A stretch of DNA of 64,000 nucleotides from Paracoccus denitrificans (lineage in GTDB: Bacteria; Pseudomonadota; Alphaproteobacteria; Rhodobacterales; Rhodobacteraceae): contig NZ_FNEA01000010.1 of the NCBI RefSeq assembly GCF_900100045.1, forward strand, positions 62,001 to 126,000, given 5' to 3'. The notes under the pieces are model-generated. The model saw only the letters and a list, made by a program, of their open reading frames with translations, had not been told where the DNA came from and did not search any database. Positions 27,416-36,157 of this stretch are shown here, piece after piece; position 1 is the first letter of the stretch; each line of letters starts with the position of its first letter. The position numbers and the translations under genes are program-made.

Positions 27416-27607
27416 TCACGGTGGCGAATGAAGGTAAATCCGGCCCGGGCTTTCCGCCCGCCTGCCATCGCGCCGCATATGGATCGCGGGGCCTTGGCCT
27501 GGCCCGGGATTGCAAGGATCATCCCTTCGCTGCGCGCGGACAGGGGCCAGCAGCCTTCCCAGCCCAAGACCGGCAAGAAAGCACAGGATTGCAGACAGGA
27601 CGGACAA
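27416..27607 (-). CDS. Possible small membrane protein, TTG start
   Basis: Candidate 63-residue product starting at a TTG at 27607 with AGGAG 7 bases upstream. It begins MSVLSAILCFLAGLGLGRLLAPVRAQRR, one hydrophobic helix followed by a basic flank. Composition and a good ribosome-binding site favour it, but the C-terminal half is low-complexity Pro/Arg and I recognise no family. It fills the gap between the second and third deformylase-family genes. Confidence 0.35.
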   Translation of the reverse strand: MSVLSAILCFLAGLGLGRLLAPVRAQRRDDPCNPGPGQGPAIHMRRDGRRAESPGRIYLHSPP

Positions 27608-27665
27608 GCGACAACTCCTCGCAGGGGCATTTGCCCCGGCTTAGCGCGAAAAGTCTAAGGCAGGC

Positions 27666-28223
27666 TTAACGCGCGTCGGAATCTTCCGGGCCCTTCGGTG
27701 CGTCGAGGATCAGCCGGCCGTCGAGATGATCCGTTTCGTGCTGGGCGATGCGGGCCTCGATCCCGGTCAGGGTCAGGAGTTGCAGCGTGCCGGTCAGATC
27801 GAAGCAGCGCATCGAAATGGTGACCGGCCGCGTCACCGAAACCGGCCGGCCGGGGATCGAAAGGCAGGCTTCCTCCATGGTCCCGACCTCGCCGCCCAAG
27901 GGTGCGATCTGGGGGTCCATGACCACGCGGGGCAGGGGGGTGCCTTCCTTCCAGCCGTGGTCCATGACGAAGATGCGCCAGCCCTCGCCGATCTGCGGCG
28001 CGGCAAGGCCGCGGCCGCCTGCGTCATACATTGTCGCCAGCAGATCGGCGGCAAGCCGGGCGATCTCGTCCCAGCCCAGCCGTCCGACCGGCTCGCAGAT
28101 GACGCGCAGCGCCGGGTCGGGATGGATCAGGATCGGGCGGACGCGCCCCTGCGCGGCAAGCCCGGCGGGGTCCGGCCCCTTGGGCGCCTGCGCGGCGTCC
28201 TCGCCCGACAGGGGCTCAGGCAC
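27666..28223 (-). CDS. def: Peptide deformylase, second copy
   Basis: The 185-residue product has all three deformylase motifs in usable form: GRGLAAPQIG, EACLSIPG (Cys120, with Ala for the usual Gly) and QHETDH (His162, Glu163, His166). It carries a roughly 25-residue N-terminal extension not present in the copy upstream. The start is a GTG at 28223, overlapping the end of the preceding def gene by 8 bases; no better start is visible in frame. It is probably catalytically active, though substrate range may differ. Confidence 0.88.
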   Translation of the reverse strand: MPEPLSGEDAAQAPKGPDPAGLAAQGRVRPILIHPDPALRVICEPVGRLGWDEIARLAADLLATMYDAGGRGLAAPQIGEGWRIFVMDHGWKEGTPLPRVVMDPQIAPLGGEVGTMEEACLSIPGRPVSVTRPVTISMRCFDLTGTLQLLTLTGIEARIAQHETDHLDGRLILDAPKGPEDSDAR

Positions 28224-28737
28224 GGCCGCGCTCGCGCTTCAGCTTGACCATCTTGCGGGTGATCATCTGCCGCTTGATCGGGCCGAGATGGTCGATGAAC
28301 AGCCTGCCGTCGAGATGGTCGATCTCGTGCTGGGCGCAGGTGGCCCAGAGCCCCTCGAATTCGCGCTCATGCGTCTTGCCGTCAAGGCCCAGCCAGCGCA
28401 CCCTGACCTCGGCGGGGCGCGTCACGTCGGCATATTGCTCGGGGATCGACAGGCAGCCTTCCTCATAGGTGTTCAGCGCTTCCGAGGTCCATGTCACCTC
28501 GGGGTTGACCATGACGATCGGATTGCGCGGCGCCTCGGGGTCCTTTTCGCAGTCCATGACATAAAGCCGCGACAGCACGCCCACCTGCGGCGCGGCCAGG
28601 CCCACGCCCGGCGCGTCATACATGGTGGCCAGCATGTCGGCGGCCAGCGTCTCGATCTCGGGGGTGATGCGGGCCACGGGCTCGCAAATCTTCTTCAGCC
28701 GCGGATCGGGGTGGAGGATGATGCTGCGCAATGTCAT
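28216..28737 (-). CDS. def: Peptide deformylase, canonical copy
   Basis: Removes the N-formyl group from nascent proteins, using a metal held by one Cys and two His. The 173-residue product has GVGLAAPQVG, EEGCLSIPE (Cys95) and QHEIDH (His137, Glu138, His141), all canonical. It is first of three deformylase-family genes on the minus strand, upstream of fmt, which encodes the enzyme that adds the formyl group. The ATG at 28737 is the standard family start. Confidence 0.96.
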   Translation of the reverse strand: MTLRSIILHPDPRLKKICEPVARITPEIETLAADMLATMYDAPGVGLAAPQVGVLSRLYVMDCEKDPEAPRNPIVMVNPEVTWTSEALNTYEEGCLSIPEQYADVTRPAEVRVRWLGLDGKTHEREFEGLWATCAQHEIDHLDGRLFIDHLGPIKRQMITRKMVKLKRERGRA

Positions 28738-28827
28738 GACCGTGATCTAGGGCAAGCCTTGGCCTTGCGCAACAAGCCGCTATGCTGCCTGCGAACAGAA
28801 AGCGCCCGAACGGAAAACGAGGGAAAC

Positions 28828-30012
28828 ATGGCCCAGCCCGATTTCGACGAGATCATCGACCGCACCGGCACCGGCTGCAACAAGTGGGACGACATGCAGG
28901 CGGTCTATGGCGTCTCGCCCGGGGACGGGATCGCGATGTGGGTCGCGGACATGGACTTCCGCCCGCCGGCCCCGGTCCAGCGCGCGGTCGAGCGGATCGC
29001 GGCGCATGGCGTCTATGGCTATCCCGGCGCCAATCCGGCCTATGTCGAGGCGATCCGCTGGTGGATGGCGAACCGTCATGGCTGGGAGGTCCAGCCGGAA
29101 TGGATCCTCTCGGCGCACGGGCTTGTCAACGGCACGGCGATCTGCGTCGATGCCTTCACCCAGCCGGGCGACCGGGTGATCGTCATGACCCCGGTCTATC
29201 ACGCCTTCGCCCGCGTCATCCGCGCGTCCGGCCGCGAGGTGGCCGAGTTCCCGCTGGCCATCCATGACGGGCAGTATCGCATGGACTGGGAGGGCTGGCA
29301 GCAGTTGCTGACCGGGCGCGAGCGGATGCTGATCCTGTGTTCGCCCCACAACCCCGGCGGAAGGGTCTGGACCGCCGAGGAATTGCGGCAGGTCGCCGAT
29401 TTCTGCGCTGCCCATGACCTGATCCTGGTCTCGGACGAGATCCATCACGATCTGGTCATGCCCGGCAGCCCGCGCCATTCCGTGCTGGCGGTCGCCGTGC
29501 CCGAGGCCGTGCCGCGCCTGGTGACGCTGACCGCCGCAACCAAGACCTTCAACATCGCCGGCGCCCATATCGGCAACCTGATCGTGGCCGACGAAGGGCT
29601 GCGCAAGCGCCTGCAGACCCGGCTGATGGCTCTGGGCATCTCGCCCGGGCTGTTCGGGCCGGGCATGGTCGCCGCCGCCTATTCACCCGAGGGCGCGGCC
29701 TGGGTCGATGCGCTGACCGGCTATCTGGACGGCAACCGGCGGCTGTTCGACCAGGGGGTGAACGCGATTCCCGGCATTCGTTCGATGCCCTTGCAGGCGA
29801 CCTACCTCGCCTGGGTCGATTTCTCGGGAACCGGGATGGAGCGGGCCGAGTTCACCCGCCGCGTCGAGCAGGGCGCCCGCATTGCCGCGAACCACGGCGG
29901 CACCTTCGGCACCGGGGGCGAGGACTTCCTGCGCTTCAACATCGCCACGCCCCGCGCCCGCGTGGCCGAGGCGGTTGCGCGGTTGCAAGAGGCGTTCCGC
30001 GACCTGCAATGA
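28828..30012 (+). CDS. PatB/MalY-type C-S lyase (cystathionine beta-lyase family)
   Basis: PLP-dependent fold-type I enzyme of 394 residues in the MalY/PatB group. It opens with FDEIIDRTGTGCNKWDDM, shows MWVADMDFRPP and HNPGGRVWT, and has the PLP lysine in TAATKTFNIAGAHIGN. This group cleaves C-S bonds of cystathionine and cysteine conjugates. The start has GAGGGAA 4 bases upstream. It overlaps the L,D-transpeptidase gene by ATGA and is divergent from def. Confidence 0.92.
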   Translation: MAQPDFDEIIDRTGTGCNKWDDMQAVYGVSPGDGIAMWVADMDFRPPAPVQRAVERIAAHGVYGYPGANPAYVEAIRWWMANRHGWEVQPEWILSAHGLVNGTAICVDAFTQPGDRVIVMTPVYHAFARVIRASGREVAEFPLAIHDGQYRMDWEGWQQLLTGRERMLILCSPHNPGGRVWTAEELRQVADFCAAHDLILVSDEIHHDLVMPGSPRHSVLAVAVPEAVPRLVTLTAATKTFNIAGAHIGNLIVADEGLRKRLQTRLMALGISPGLFGPGMVAAAYSPEGAAWVDALTGYLDGNRRLFDQGVNAIPGIRSMPLQATYLAWVDFSGTGMERAEFTRRVEQGARIAANHGGTFGTGGEDFLRFNIATPRARVAEAVARLQEAFRDLQ

Positions 30013-30638
30013 AGCGGCTGGGCGGGATCTTCTCGGCGCTTTGCCTCGCGGCGGTGCTCTGGGGGCTGTGGATGCTCTGGGCGCCGCAGCCCACGCCGCT
30101 ACCGCAGCCGCCGGCGGCGGGCTGGCACTGGCCGGGTCTGCCCGAGTTCCGGCTGCCGCGCATCACCCTGCCGCCGATCTTCCAGCGACCGCCGGTGCAG
30201 CCGGAAGCGCCCATCGCCTCGCCCGTCCGGCGCATCCTGGTCGAGAAATCCGCCCGCCGCATGACCGTCTATCAGGAAAGCGGCCCGCCCCGGACCTTTC
30301 GCATCGCGCTGGGCTTTTCGCCCGAGGGGGACAAGAGCCGCGAGGGCGACGGCCGCACGCCCGAGGGCATCTTCCGCATCGACCGCCTGAACCGGCAGAG
30401 CGCCTATCACCTGTCGCTGGGCATCGACTATCCGCAGAAGCACCACCGCGAGGCGGCGCGCCGGCTGGGCCTCAGCCCCGGCGGCGACATCATGATCCAC
30501 GGCCAGCCGAACCAGGTGCCCGACGGCTATCGCGTCAAGGGCGACTGGACCGCCGGCTGCATCGCCGTCGACAATGCCGAGATCGAAGAGATCTTCGCCC
30601 ATGCCCGCATCGGCACCGAGGTCGAGATTCTGCCCTGA
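30009..30638 (+). CDS. L,D-transpeptidase (YkuD family)
   Basis: The 209-residue product has an N-terminal membrane helix (IFSALCLAAVLWGLWMLW), a Pro-rich linker to about residue 70 and a YkuD catalytic domain. The active-site motif is present: IMIHGQPNQ, then GDWTAGCIAVDN, with the catalytic Cys in AGCIAV. It forms or exchanges 3-3 peptidoglycan cross-links or anchors envelope proteins. It is translationally coupled to the PatB-like gene, an association with no evident metabolic logic. Confidence 0.92.
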   Translation: MKRLGGIFSALCLAAVLWGLWMLWAPQPTPLPQPPAAGWHWPGLPEFRLPRITLPPIFQRPPVQPEAPIASPVRRILVEKSARRMTVYQESGPPRTFRIALGFSPEGDKSREGDGRTPEGIFRIDRLNRQSAYHLSLGIDYPQKHHREAARRLGLSPGGDIMIHGQPNQVPDGYRVKGDWTAGCIAVDNAEIEEIFAHARIGTEVEILP

Positions 30639-30694
30639 ATCGCGGCCTTTCGGCCACACTTGCCGCGGCCTGTGCCCAAGGATAAGGCAGGGCC

Positions 30695-32071
30695 ATGACG
30701 TTCAACCGCTATGCCCCCCATCTGCGCGCGACTCTCGCGCTTGGACTGCCGCTCGTGGGCAGCCATCTGGCACGAATGGCCATTCACGTCGCCGATACCA
30801 TCATGGTTGGCTGGTATGGCGTCACGGAACTGGCGGCGCTGGTCATCGCGGTGTCGTTCTTCAACATCCTGTTCTTCCTGGGCATGGGCTTCGGCATCGG
30901 CGTCATGGGGCTGATCGCGACCGCCATCGCCCGCGGCGACGAGGTCGAGGTGCGCCGTTCGGCCCGCATGGCGCTGTGGCTGTCGCTTGCCTTTGCCGTG
31001 GCGGTCGTCCCCGCCATGTGGCATTCCGAGCCGATCCTGCTGGCCATCGGACAGGAACCGGCGGTGGCGCGGCTGGCGCAGGACTACCTGCGCATCGCCG
31101 GCTTCGGCCTGATCGCGATGCTGTGCCAGTTGACGCTCAACAGCTATCTGGCCGCGATGGAGCGGCCGCAGGTGGTGCTGTGGATCACGCTGGCCGGGCT
31201 GCCGCTGGTGATCTTCCTGAACTGGGTGCTGATCTTCGGCAACCTGGGCGCTCCGGCGCTGGGGGTGCGCGGTGCCGCCATCGCCGCCATCGCGGTGCAG
31301 TTCAGCCAGCTTCTGGCCATCGCCGCCTATGCGGCCTGGCTGCCCTCGGCGCGCAAATACCGGCTGTTCCAGCGCTTCTGGCGCCCGGACTGGCCCGGGA
31401 TGCGGGCGGTCTTCATGCTGGGCCTGCCCATCGGCCTGACCATGGTGGCCGAGGGCGGGCTGTTCGTCGGCTCGAACGTGATGATGGGCTGGATCGGCAC
31501 GCGCGAGCTGGCGGCGCATGGCATCGCGCTGCAACTCGCCTCGATCACCTTCATGCTGCATCTGGGCATGTCGAATGCCGCCACCGTGCGCATCGGGCAG
31601 GCGAGGGGCCGGGGCGACGGCCGCTGGATGCGCGATGCCGGCGTGACGGTCACGGCGGTCTCGGCGGTCATCGCCGCGCTGGCGATGGCGGCGTTCGAGC
31701 TGTTCCCGCGCCAACTCGTCGGCCTCTACCTTGACGCCGCCCACCCCGAGACCCCGGCCATCATCGGGATCGCGGCGGGCCTGCTGTTCTATGCCGGGTT
31801 GTTCCAGCTGACGGATGCGATGCAGGTGATCGGGCTGGGGCTGCTGCGCGGGGTGCAGGATACCCGGGTGCCCATGGTGATCGCGGCGGTAAGCTACTGG
31901 CTGGTCGGCATCCCGGTGGCCTACGGCCTGGCCTTCGTGGCGGGGATCGGCCCGGCCGGCCTGTGGCTGGGCCTGGTCGCGGGGCTGACCTGCGCTGCTG
32001 CGCTGCTGATGCACCGCTTCTGGCGCGGGCTTGCGCGCGGGGACTGGACCGGCGAGGCGCCGGCGGTCTAG
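30695..32071 (+). CDS. MATE family efflux transporter
   Basis: The 458-residue product has about 12 membrane helices in two homologous six-helix halves. MATE-type signatures include ARMAIHVADTIMVGWYG in helix 1, MGFGIGVMGLIATAIARGD, and ADTI-equivalent residues in the second half (LFVGSNVMMGWIGTRELAAHGIA). These exporters move cationic drugs or metabolites using Na+ or H+; the substrate cannot be told. It is 56 bases downstream of the L,D-transpeptidase gene. Confidence 0.93.
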   Translation: MTFNRYAPHLRATLALGLPLVGSHLARMAIHVADTIMVGWYGVTELAALVIAVSFFNILFFLGMGFGIGVMGLIATAIARGDEVEVRRSARMALWLSLAFAVAVVPAMWHSEPILLAIGQEPAVARLAQDYLRIAGFGLIAMLCQLTLNSYLAAMERPQVVLWITLAGLPLVIFLNWVLIFGNLGAPALGVRGAAIAAIAVQFSQLLAIAAYAAWLPSARKYRLFQRFWRPDWPGMRAVFMLGLPIGLTMVAEGGLFVGSNVMMGWIGTRELAAHGIALQLASITFMLHLGMSNAATVRIGQARGRGDGRWMRDAGVTVTAVSAVIAALAMAAFELFPRQLVGLYLDAAHPETPAIIGIAAGLLFYAGLFQLTDAMQVIGLGLLRGVQDTRVPMVIAAVSYWLVGIPVAYGLAFVAGIGPAGLWLGLVAGLTCAAALLMHRFWRGLARGDWTGEAPAV

Positions 32072-32101
32072 TTTGGCCGCGCAGAAGTCAGGAGGCCCGT
32101 C

Positions 32102-32338
32102 ATGCGCCCGGTTTTCGTCCAGTTCCGTTGTTCGCCCGGCAAGACCTACGAGGTCGCCGACGCCATCTACGACCGAGAGATCGTCAGCGAACTTTACTCG
32201 ACCTCGGGCGACTACGACCTGCTGGCCAAGATCTATGTGCCCGAGGACCAGGATGTCGGGCATTACCTCTCTGAAAAGCTGTTCGACATCCCGCATATCG
32301 TGCGGACGCTGACCACGATGACCTTCAAGGCGTTCTAG
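32102..32338 (+). CDS. Stand-alone Lrp/AsnC ligand-binding (RAM) domain protein
   Basis: The 78-residue product is a single AsnC_trans_reg/RAM domain (FVQFRCSPGKTYEVADAIYD, EIVSELYSTSGDYDLLAKIY) with no DNA-binding part. Such proteins are common in this group and may bind amino acids or multimerise with full Lrp proteins. It starts 30 bases after the MATE gene and may be co-transcribed. Confidence 0.88.
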   Translation: MRPVFVQFRCSPGKTYEVADAIYDREIVSELYSTSGDYDLLAKIYVPEDQDVGHYLSEKLFDIPHIVRTLTTMTFKAF

Positions 32339-32421
32339 GCGCTCAGCGGCATGGGTGACGAAAGCGGTGCGGGCAGCGGATGCCCTTGCGCGCGGGCCGG
32401 CTTTGCGGTTTCTGTGGCGGC

Positions 32422-33525
32422 ATGACCCGCTTTCGCTTCGCCCCGATCGCCGCCGCGCTGCCCGCCACGGTTCCCTTCACCGGCCCCGAGACGCTGGAGC
32501 GTCGCCGCGGCGCGCCGTTCCGTGCCCGTCTGGGGGCCAACGAGAACGGCTTCGGCCCCTCGCCCCGTGCGGTCGAGGCCATGGAGCGGGCGGCGGCCGA
32601 GGCATGGAAATACGCCGATCCCGACAGCCATGACCTGCGCCATGCGCTGGCCGGGCATCACGGCGTCGCGCCGCAGAACGTCATGGTCGGCGAGGGGATC
32701 GACGGGCTCCTGGGCCTGCTGGTCCGGCTGATGGTCGCGCCGGGCGAGGCGGTGGTGACCTCGGACGGGGCCTATCCGACCTTCAACTATCATGTCGCGG
32801 GCTTCGGCGGCCGGCTGGTGAAGGTGCCTTATCGCGAGGATGCCGAGGATCCCGATGCGCTGGTCGCCGCGGCGTGCGAGACCGGGGCGCGGCTGGTCTA
32901 TCTGGCCAATCCCGACAACCCGATGGGCAGCTGGCATTCCGGCGCGCGGATCGAGGCCATGCTGGACGATCTGCCGCAGGGCAGCCTGCTGGTGCTGGAC
33001 GAGGCCTATGCCGAATTCGCCCCGGAAGACGCCATCCCGCGCATCGATCCCGAGGATGCGCGCGTCATCCGTTTCCGCACCTTTTCCAAGGCCCATGCCA
33101 TGGCGGGCGCGCGGATCGGCTATGCCATCGGCCCGGCCGAACTGATCGCCGGCTTTGACCGCATCCGCAACCATTTCGGCATCAACCGCATCGGCCAGGT
33201 CGGCGCGCTGGCGGCGCTCGGGGATCGGGACTGGCTGACCCATATCCGGGCCGAGGTCGCTGCCGCCCGCGACCGTATCGGCGACATCGCCCGCATGAAC
33301 GGGCTGGCCGCCTTGCCCTCGGCCACGAATTTCGTCGCCATCGATTGCGGCCGCGATGGCGCCTTTGCCCAGGCCCTGCTGGACGGGTTGGCGCAACAGG
33401 GCGTTTTCGTCCGCATGCCGGGCGCGGCCCCGATGAACCGCTGCATCCGCGTCTCTTGCGGCCCCGCGCCGGAACTCGCCGCCTTCGCCGAGGCGCTGCC
33501 CAAGGCGATCGGGACACTGGCCTGA
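32422..33525 (+). CDS. HisC-like class I/II aminotransferase
   Basis: PLP-dependent enzyme of 367 residues, similar to histidinol-phosphate aminotransferase. It has RLGANENGFGPSPRAVEAM, YLANPDNPMGSW, LVLDEAYAEFAPED and the PLP lysine in FRTFSKAHAMAGARIGY. No other his genes are adjacent, so the true substrate could be another amino acid such as phenylalanine or an aromatic oxo-acid. The start at 32422 has a weak Shine-Dalgarno but puts the N-terminus at the expected length; an upstream in-frame ATG at 32380 is less likely. Confidence 0.88.
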   Translation: MTRFRFAPIAAALPATVPFTGPETLERRRGAPFRARLGANENGFGPSPRAVEAMERAAAEAWKYADPDSHDLRHALAGHHGVAPQNVMVGEGIDGLLGLLVRLMVAPGEAVVTSDGAYPTFNYHVAGFGGRLVKVPYREDAEDPDALVAAACETGARLVYLANPDNPMGSWHSGARIEAMLDDLPQGSLLVLDEAYAEFAPEDAIPRIDPEDARVIRFRTFSKAHAMAGARIGYAIGPAELIAGFDRIRNHFGINRIGQVGALAALGDRDWLTHIRAEVAAARDRIGDIARMNGLAALPSATNFVAIDCGRDGAFAQALLDGLAQQGVFVRMPGAAPMNRCIRVSCGPAPELAAFAEALPKAIGTLA

Positions 33526-33528
33526 CGG

Positions 33529-33550
33529 CTTCTTCGTTCTGAAAATACTC
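33529..33550. repeat. Dispersed 3'-end motif, copy after the HisC-like gene
   Basis: CTTCTTCGTTCTG then AAAATACTC, between the convergent HisC-like and Lrp genes, 4 bases after the HisC-like stop. It is the same family as the copies at 17378 and 40905. Confidence 0.7.
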
Positions 33551-33574
33551 AAAGGACCGTGCCGCCGGGGCAGG

Positions 33575-34057
33575 TCAATCCAGGGGAAGCGCCGTGGTCG
33601 CCTTCAGCTCCTCCATCGAGAGCAGCGCGGTGACGTTGTGGATCTTCACCTCCGAGATCAGCGCCTGGTAGAAGCGGTCATAGGCGCGCGCGTTGCGCAC
33701 CCGCACCTTGAGGATATAGTCGATGTCGCCGGCCAGCCGATGCGCCTCGATCACCTCGGGCCGGGCGCGCACGGCGGCCAGGAAGCGCCGCGCCCATTCC
33801 GGGTCGTGCTCGCTGGTGCGGATCAGCACGAAGAAACAGGCGTCGAGCCCCAGCGCATCGGGATCCAGCAAGGCCACCTGCCCACGGATCACCCCCGCCT
33901 CGCGCAGCTTGCGAATCCGGTTCCAGACCGGGGTCTTGGAGGCGCCGACTCGGGCTGCGATGTCGTCCAGCGACAGGGTGGCGTCCTCTTGCAGCAGGGA
34001 CAGGATTTTGCGGTCGGTATCGTCCAGCCGGATGGGTGTTTGTCTGTTGTCGCTCAT
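33575..34057 (-). CDS. Lrp/AsnC family transcriptional regulator
   Basis: The 160-residue product has an N-terminal winged helix-turn-helix (DRKILSLLQEDATLSLDDIAARVGASKTPVWNRIRKLREAGVI) and a C-terminal RAM effector domain (FFVLIRTSEHDPEWARRFL through EELKATTAL). It is divergent from the sulfur-assimilation operon across a 122-base AT-rich spacer. By position it is the best candidate regulator of that operon, probably sensing an amino acid such as cysteine or a precursor; this is inference. The ATG at 34057 is chosen by family start. Confidence 0.92.
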   Translation of the reverse strand: MSDNRQTPIRLDDTDRKILSLLQEDATLSLDDIAARVGASKTPVWNRIRKLREAGVIRGQVALLDPDALGLDACFFVLIRTSEHDPEWARRFLAAVRARPEVIEAHRLAGDIDYILKVRVRNARAYDRFYQALISEVKIHNVTALLSMEELKATTALPLD

Positions 34058-34179
34058 CGTGAAACCTGGTCCTTGCTGTCGCGCTGACATGCGAAGATGT
34101 TTCTTATTTTTCCGCCCTACTCGTCAATATGGGGGATTTTTTTCTATATAGATACCACAGGAAACGAAAGGCAAAGGCC
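34058..34179. promoter_or_regulatory. AT-rich divergent promoter region of the sulfur operon and its Lrp regulator
   Basis: This 122-base spacer is strikingly AT-rich against the GC-rich surroundings, with runs such as TTCTTATTTTT and GATTTTTTTCTATATAGAT. On the minus strand TTGACG (34132-34127) resembles a -35 hexamer. No defined Lrp site can be named by eye. Confidence 0.55.
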
Positions 34180-34509
34180 ATGTCCAAAGGCTTCACCCCA
34201 TCCCCCGCGACCCCCGCCGTCATCACCGCGAATGACCTGCGCATGGGCCATTGCGTGTGGATGCGCGACGGTGCCTGGACGGCCGACCCGCGAGAGGCCG
34301 AGCTGTTCGAGGACGAGGCCATCGCCGAACTGGCCCTGCTCGACGCCATCGCGCAGGCCAATATCGTCGTCGGTCCCTATCTGGCCGAGGCCAGGCGCGG
34401 CCCCGACGGCCGCCCCCAGCCGACGCATTTCCGCGAGGCGTTCCGCCGCCGGGGGCCCTCCAACTACTTCCATGGCAAGCAAGCCGAATTCGAGGCCAGC
34501 AATGTTTGA
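34180..34509 (+). CDS. DUF2849 protein of the sulfite reductase operon
   Basis: The 109-residue product matches DUF2849 in context and pattern (ITANDLRMGHCVWMRDGAW, REAELFEDEAIAELALLDA). It is found immediately upstream of cysI in many Alphaproteobacteria, suggesting a role in sulfite reductase assembly or regulation, not proven. The ATG at 34180 has AAAGG upstream. Its last 8 bases overlap cysI. Confidence 0.85.
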   Translation: MSKGFTPSPATPAVITANDLRMGHCVWMRDGAWTADPREAELFEDEAIAELALLDAIAQANIVVGPYLAEARRGPDGRPQPTHFREAFRRRGPSNYFHGKQAEFEASNV

Positions 34510-36157
34510 CGCGCGTCCCCAGCACAACGAATATCTGCGCCACCGCGCCCAGCAGTTCCGCCAGCAGGTCGAGCGCCGGCTGGACGGCAGCCTGACCGAG
34601 GACGAGTTCCGTCCGCTGCGCCTGATGAACGGCGTCTATCTGCAACTGCATGCCTATATGCTGCGGGTGGCCATTCCCTATGGCACCATCAGCCCCGACC
34701 AGATGCGCACCCTGGCGCTTCTGGCCGAGAAATGGGACAAGGGCTACGGCCATTGGACCACGCGGCAGAACATCCAGTACAACTGGCCGAAGCTGGTCGA
34801 TATCCCCGACATGCTGGATGCGCTGGCCGATGTCGGCCTGCACGCCATCCAGACCTCGGGCAACACGATCCGCAACGTGACGACGGACGCCTTTGCTGGC
34901 GCCGCCGCCGACGAGGTCGCCGATCCGCGTCCCTATGCCGAATTGCTGCGGCAATGGTCCACCGACCACGGCGAATTCCAGTTCCTGCCGCGCAAGTTCA
35001 AGATCGCCGTCTCGGGCGGCAAGAAGGACCGCGCCGTCATCGCTGCCCATGACATCGGCCTGCGGCTGGTTGGGAACGACAAGGGCGAGCTGGGCTATCA
35101 GGTCTGGATCGGCGGCGGGTTGGGCCGCACGCCGCTTCTGGGCCAGGTGGTGCGCGAGTTCCTGCCCGAGGCCGACCTGCTGCCCTATGTCGAGGCGATC
35201 ATCGCGGCCTACAACCTCTCGGGCCGCCGCGACAACAAGTACAAGGCCCGCATCAAGATCACCGTGGCCGAGCGTGGCCTCGACGTGATGCGCGAGGAGA
35301 TCGAGGCCGAGTTCCTGCGTCGCCGCGAAGCCTTTACCGGCGTCGACCAGGACCTGCTGGCGGCGCTGAAAAGCCTCTACGCCCCGCCCGCCTTCCGCAA
35401 CGAGCCCGAGGGCGACTACGAACAGCGCCGCGCCGCCGACCCGGTCTTCCGTAGCTGGACCGACACCAACCTGTCGGCCCACAAGCAAGAGGGCTATGCC
35501 AGCGTCACCGTGACCTTCAAGGCGCCGGGCCAGACGCCGGGCGATGCCTCGGCGGAACAGATGCGCCTGCTGGCCGACCTGGCCGAGCGTTTCGGCCATC
35601 ACGACCTGCGCATCAGCCACGAGCAGAACGTGGTGCTGCCGCATGTCCACAAGTCCGACCTGTTCGCGGTCTATCAGGAGCTGAAGGCCGCCGGCCTCGC
35701 CACCGCGAATGCGGGCCTGATCAGCGATATCGTCGCTTGCCCGGGCATGGACTATTGCACGCTGGCCACCGCCCGCTCGATCCCGATCGCCCAGGACATC
35801 GCGGCGCATTTCCGCGCCCGCGGCCTCGAGGAAGAGATCGGCCAGTTCAACATCCGCATCTCGGGCTGCATCAACGCCTGCGGCCACCACCACCTGGGCC
35901 ATATCGGCATCCTGGGCCTGGACCGTGCGGGGGTCGAGAACTACCAGATCACGCTGGGCGGCGACGGCTACGACATCCCGGCCATCGGCCAGCGCGCCGG
36001 TGCGGGCTTCCCGGCCGAAGAGGTCGTGCCGGCCATCGACCGGCTGATCGATGCCTATCTGGAACTGCGCGAATCGCCCGAGGAGCGCTTCATCGACGCC
36101 TATCGCCGTCTGGGAGTGGCTCCGTTCAAGGCGGCGCTGTATCCGGCCGATGCTTGA
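34502..36157 (+). CDS. cysI: Sulfite reductase hemoprotein (nitrite/sulfite reductase family)
   Basis: Catalyses six-electron reduction of sulfite to sulfide using a siroheme-4Fe-4S centre. The 551-residue product has two ferredoxin-like and siroheme-binding halves. The cluster ligands are in CPGMDYCTLATARS and SGCINACGHHH, the expected C-x5-C and C-x3-C pattern. It is single-chain, and a flavoprotein CysJ is absent nearby, so electrons may come from ferredoxin via the nearby fpr product. It overlaps DUF2849 and cysH by 8 bases each. Confidence 0.95.
   Translation: MFDARPQHNEYLRHRAQQFRQQVERRLDGSLTEDEFRPLRLMNGVYLQLHAYMLRVAIPYGTISPDQMRTLALLAEKWDKGYGHWTTRQNIQYNWPKLVDIPDMLDALADVGLHAIQTSGNTIRNVTTDAFAGAAADEVADPRPYAELLRQWSTDHGEFQFLPRKFKIAVSGGKKDRAVIAAHDIGLRLVGNDKGELGYQVWIGGGLGRTPLLGQVVREFLPEADLLPYVEAIIAAYNLSGRRDNKYKARIKITVAERGLDVMREEIEAEFLRRREAFTGVDQDLLAALKSLYAPPAFRNEPEGDYEQRRAADPVFRSWTDTNLSAHKQEGYASVTVTFKAPGQTPGDASAEQMRLLADLAERFGHHDLRISHEQNVVLPHVHKSDLFAVYQELKAAGLATANAGLISDIVACPGMDYCTLATARSIPIAQDIAAHFRARGLEEEIGQFNIRISGCINACGHHHLGHIGILGLDRAGVENYQITLGGDGYDIPAIGQRAGAGFPAEEVVPAIDRLIDAYLELRESPEERFIDAYRRLGVAPFKAALYPADA

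Noticed and set aside
34058..34179. The AT-rich stretch considered as a mobile element or genomic island boundary
   Set aside because: It is only about 120 bases, lies exactly between divergent genes, and is not flanked by repeats or integrase genes; a promoter region explains it better.
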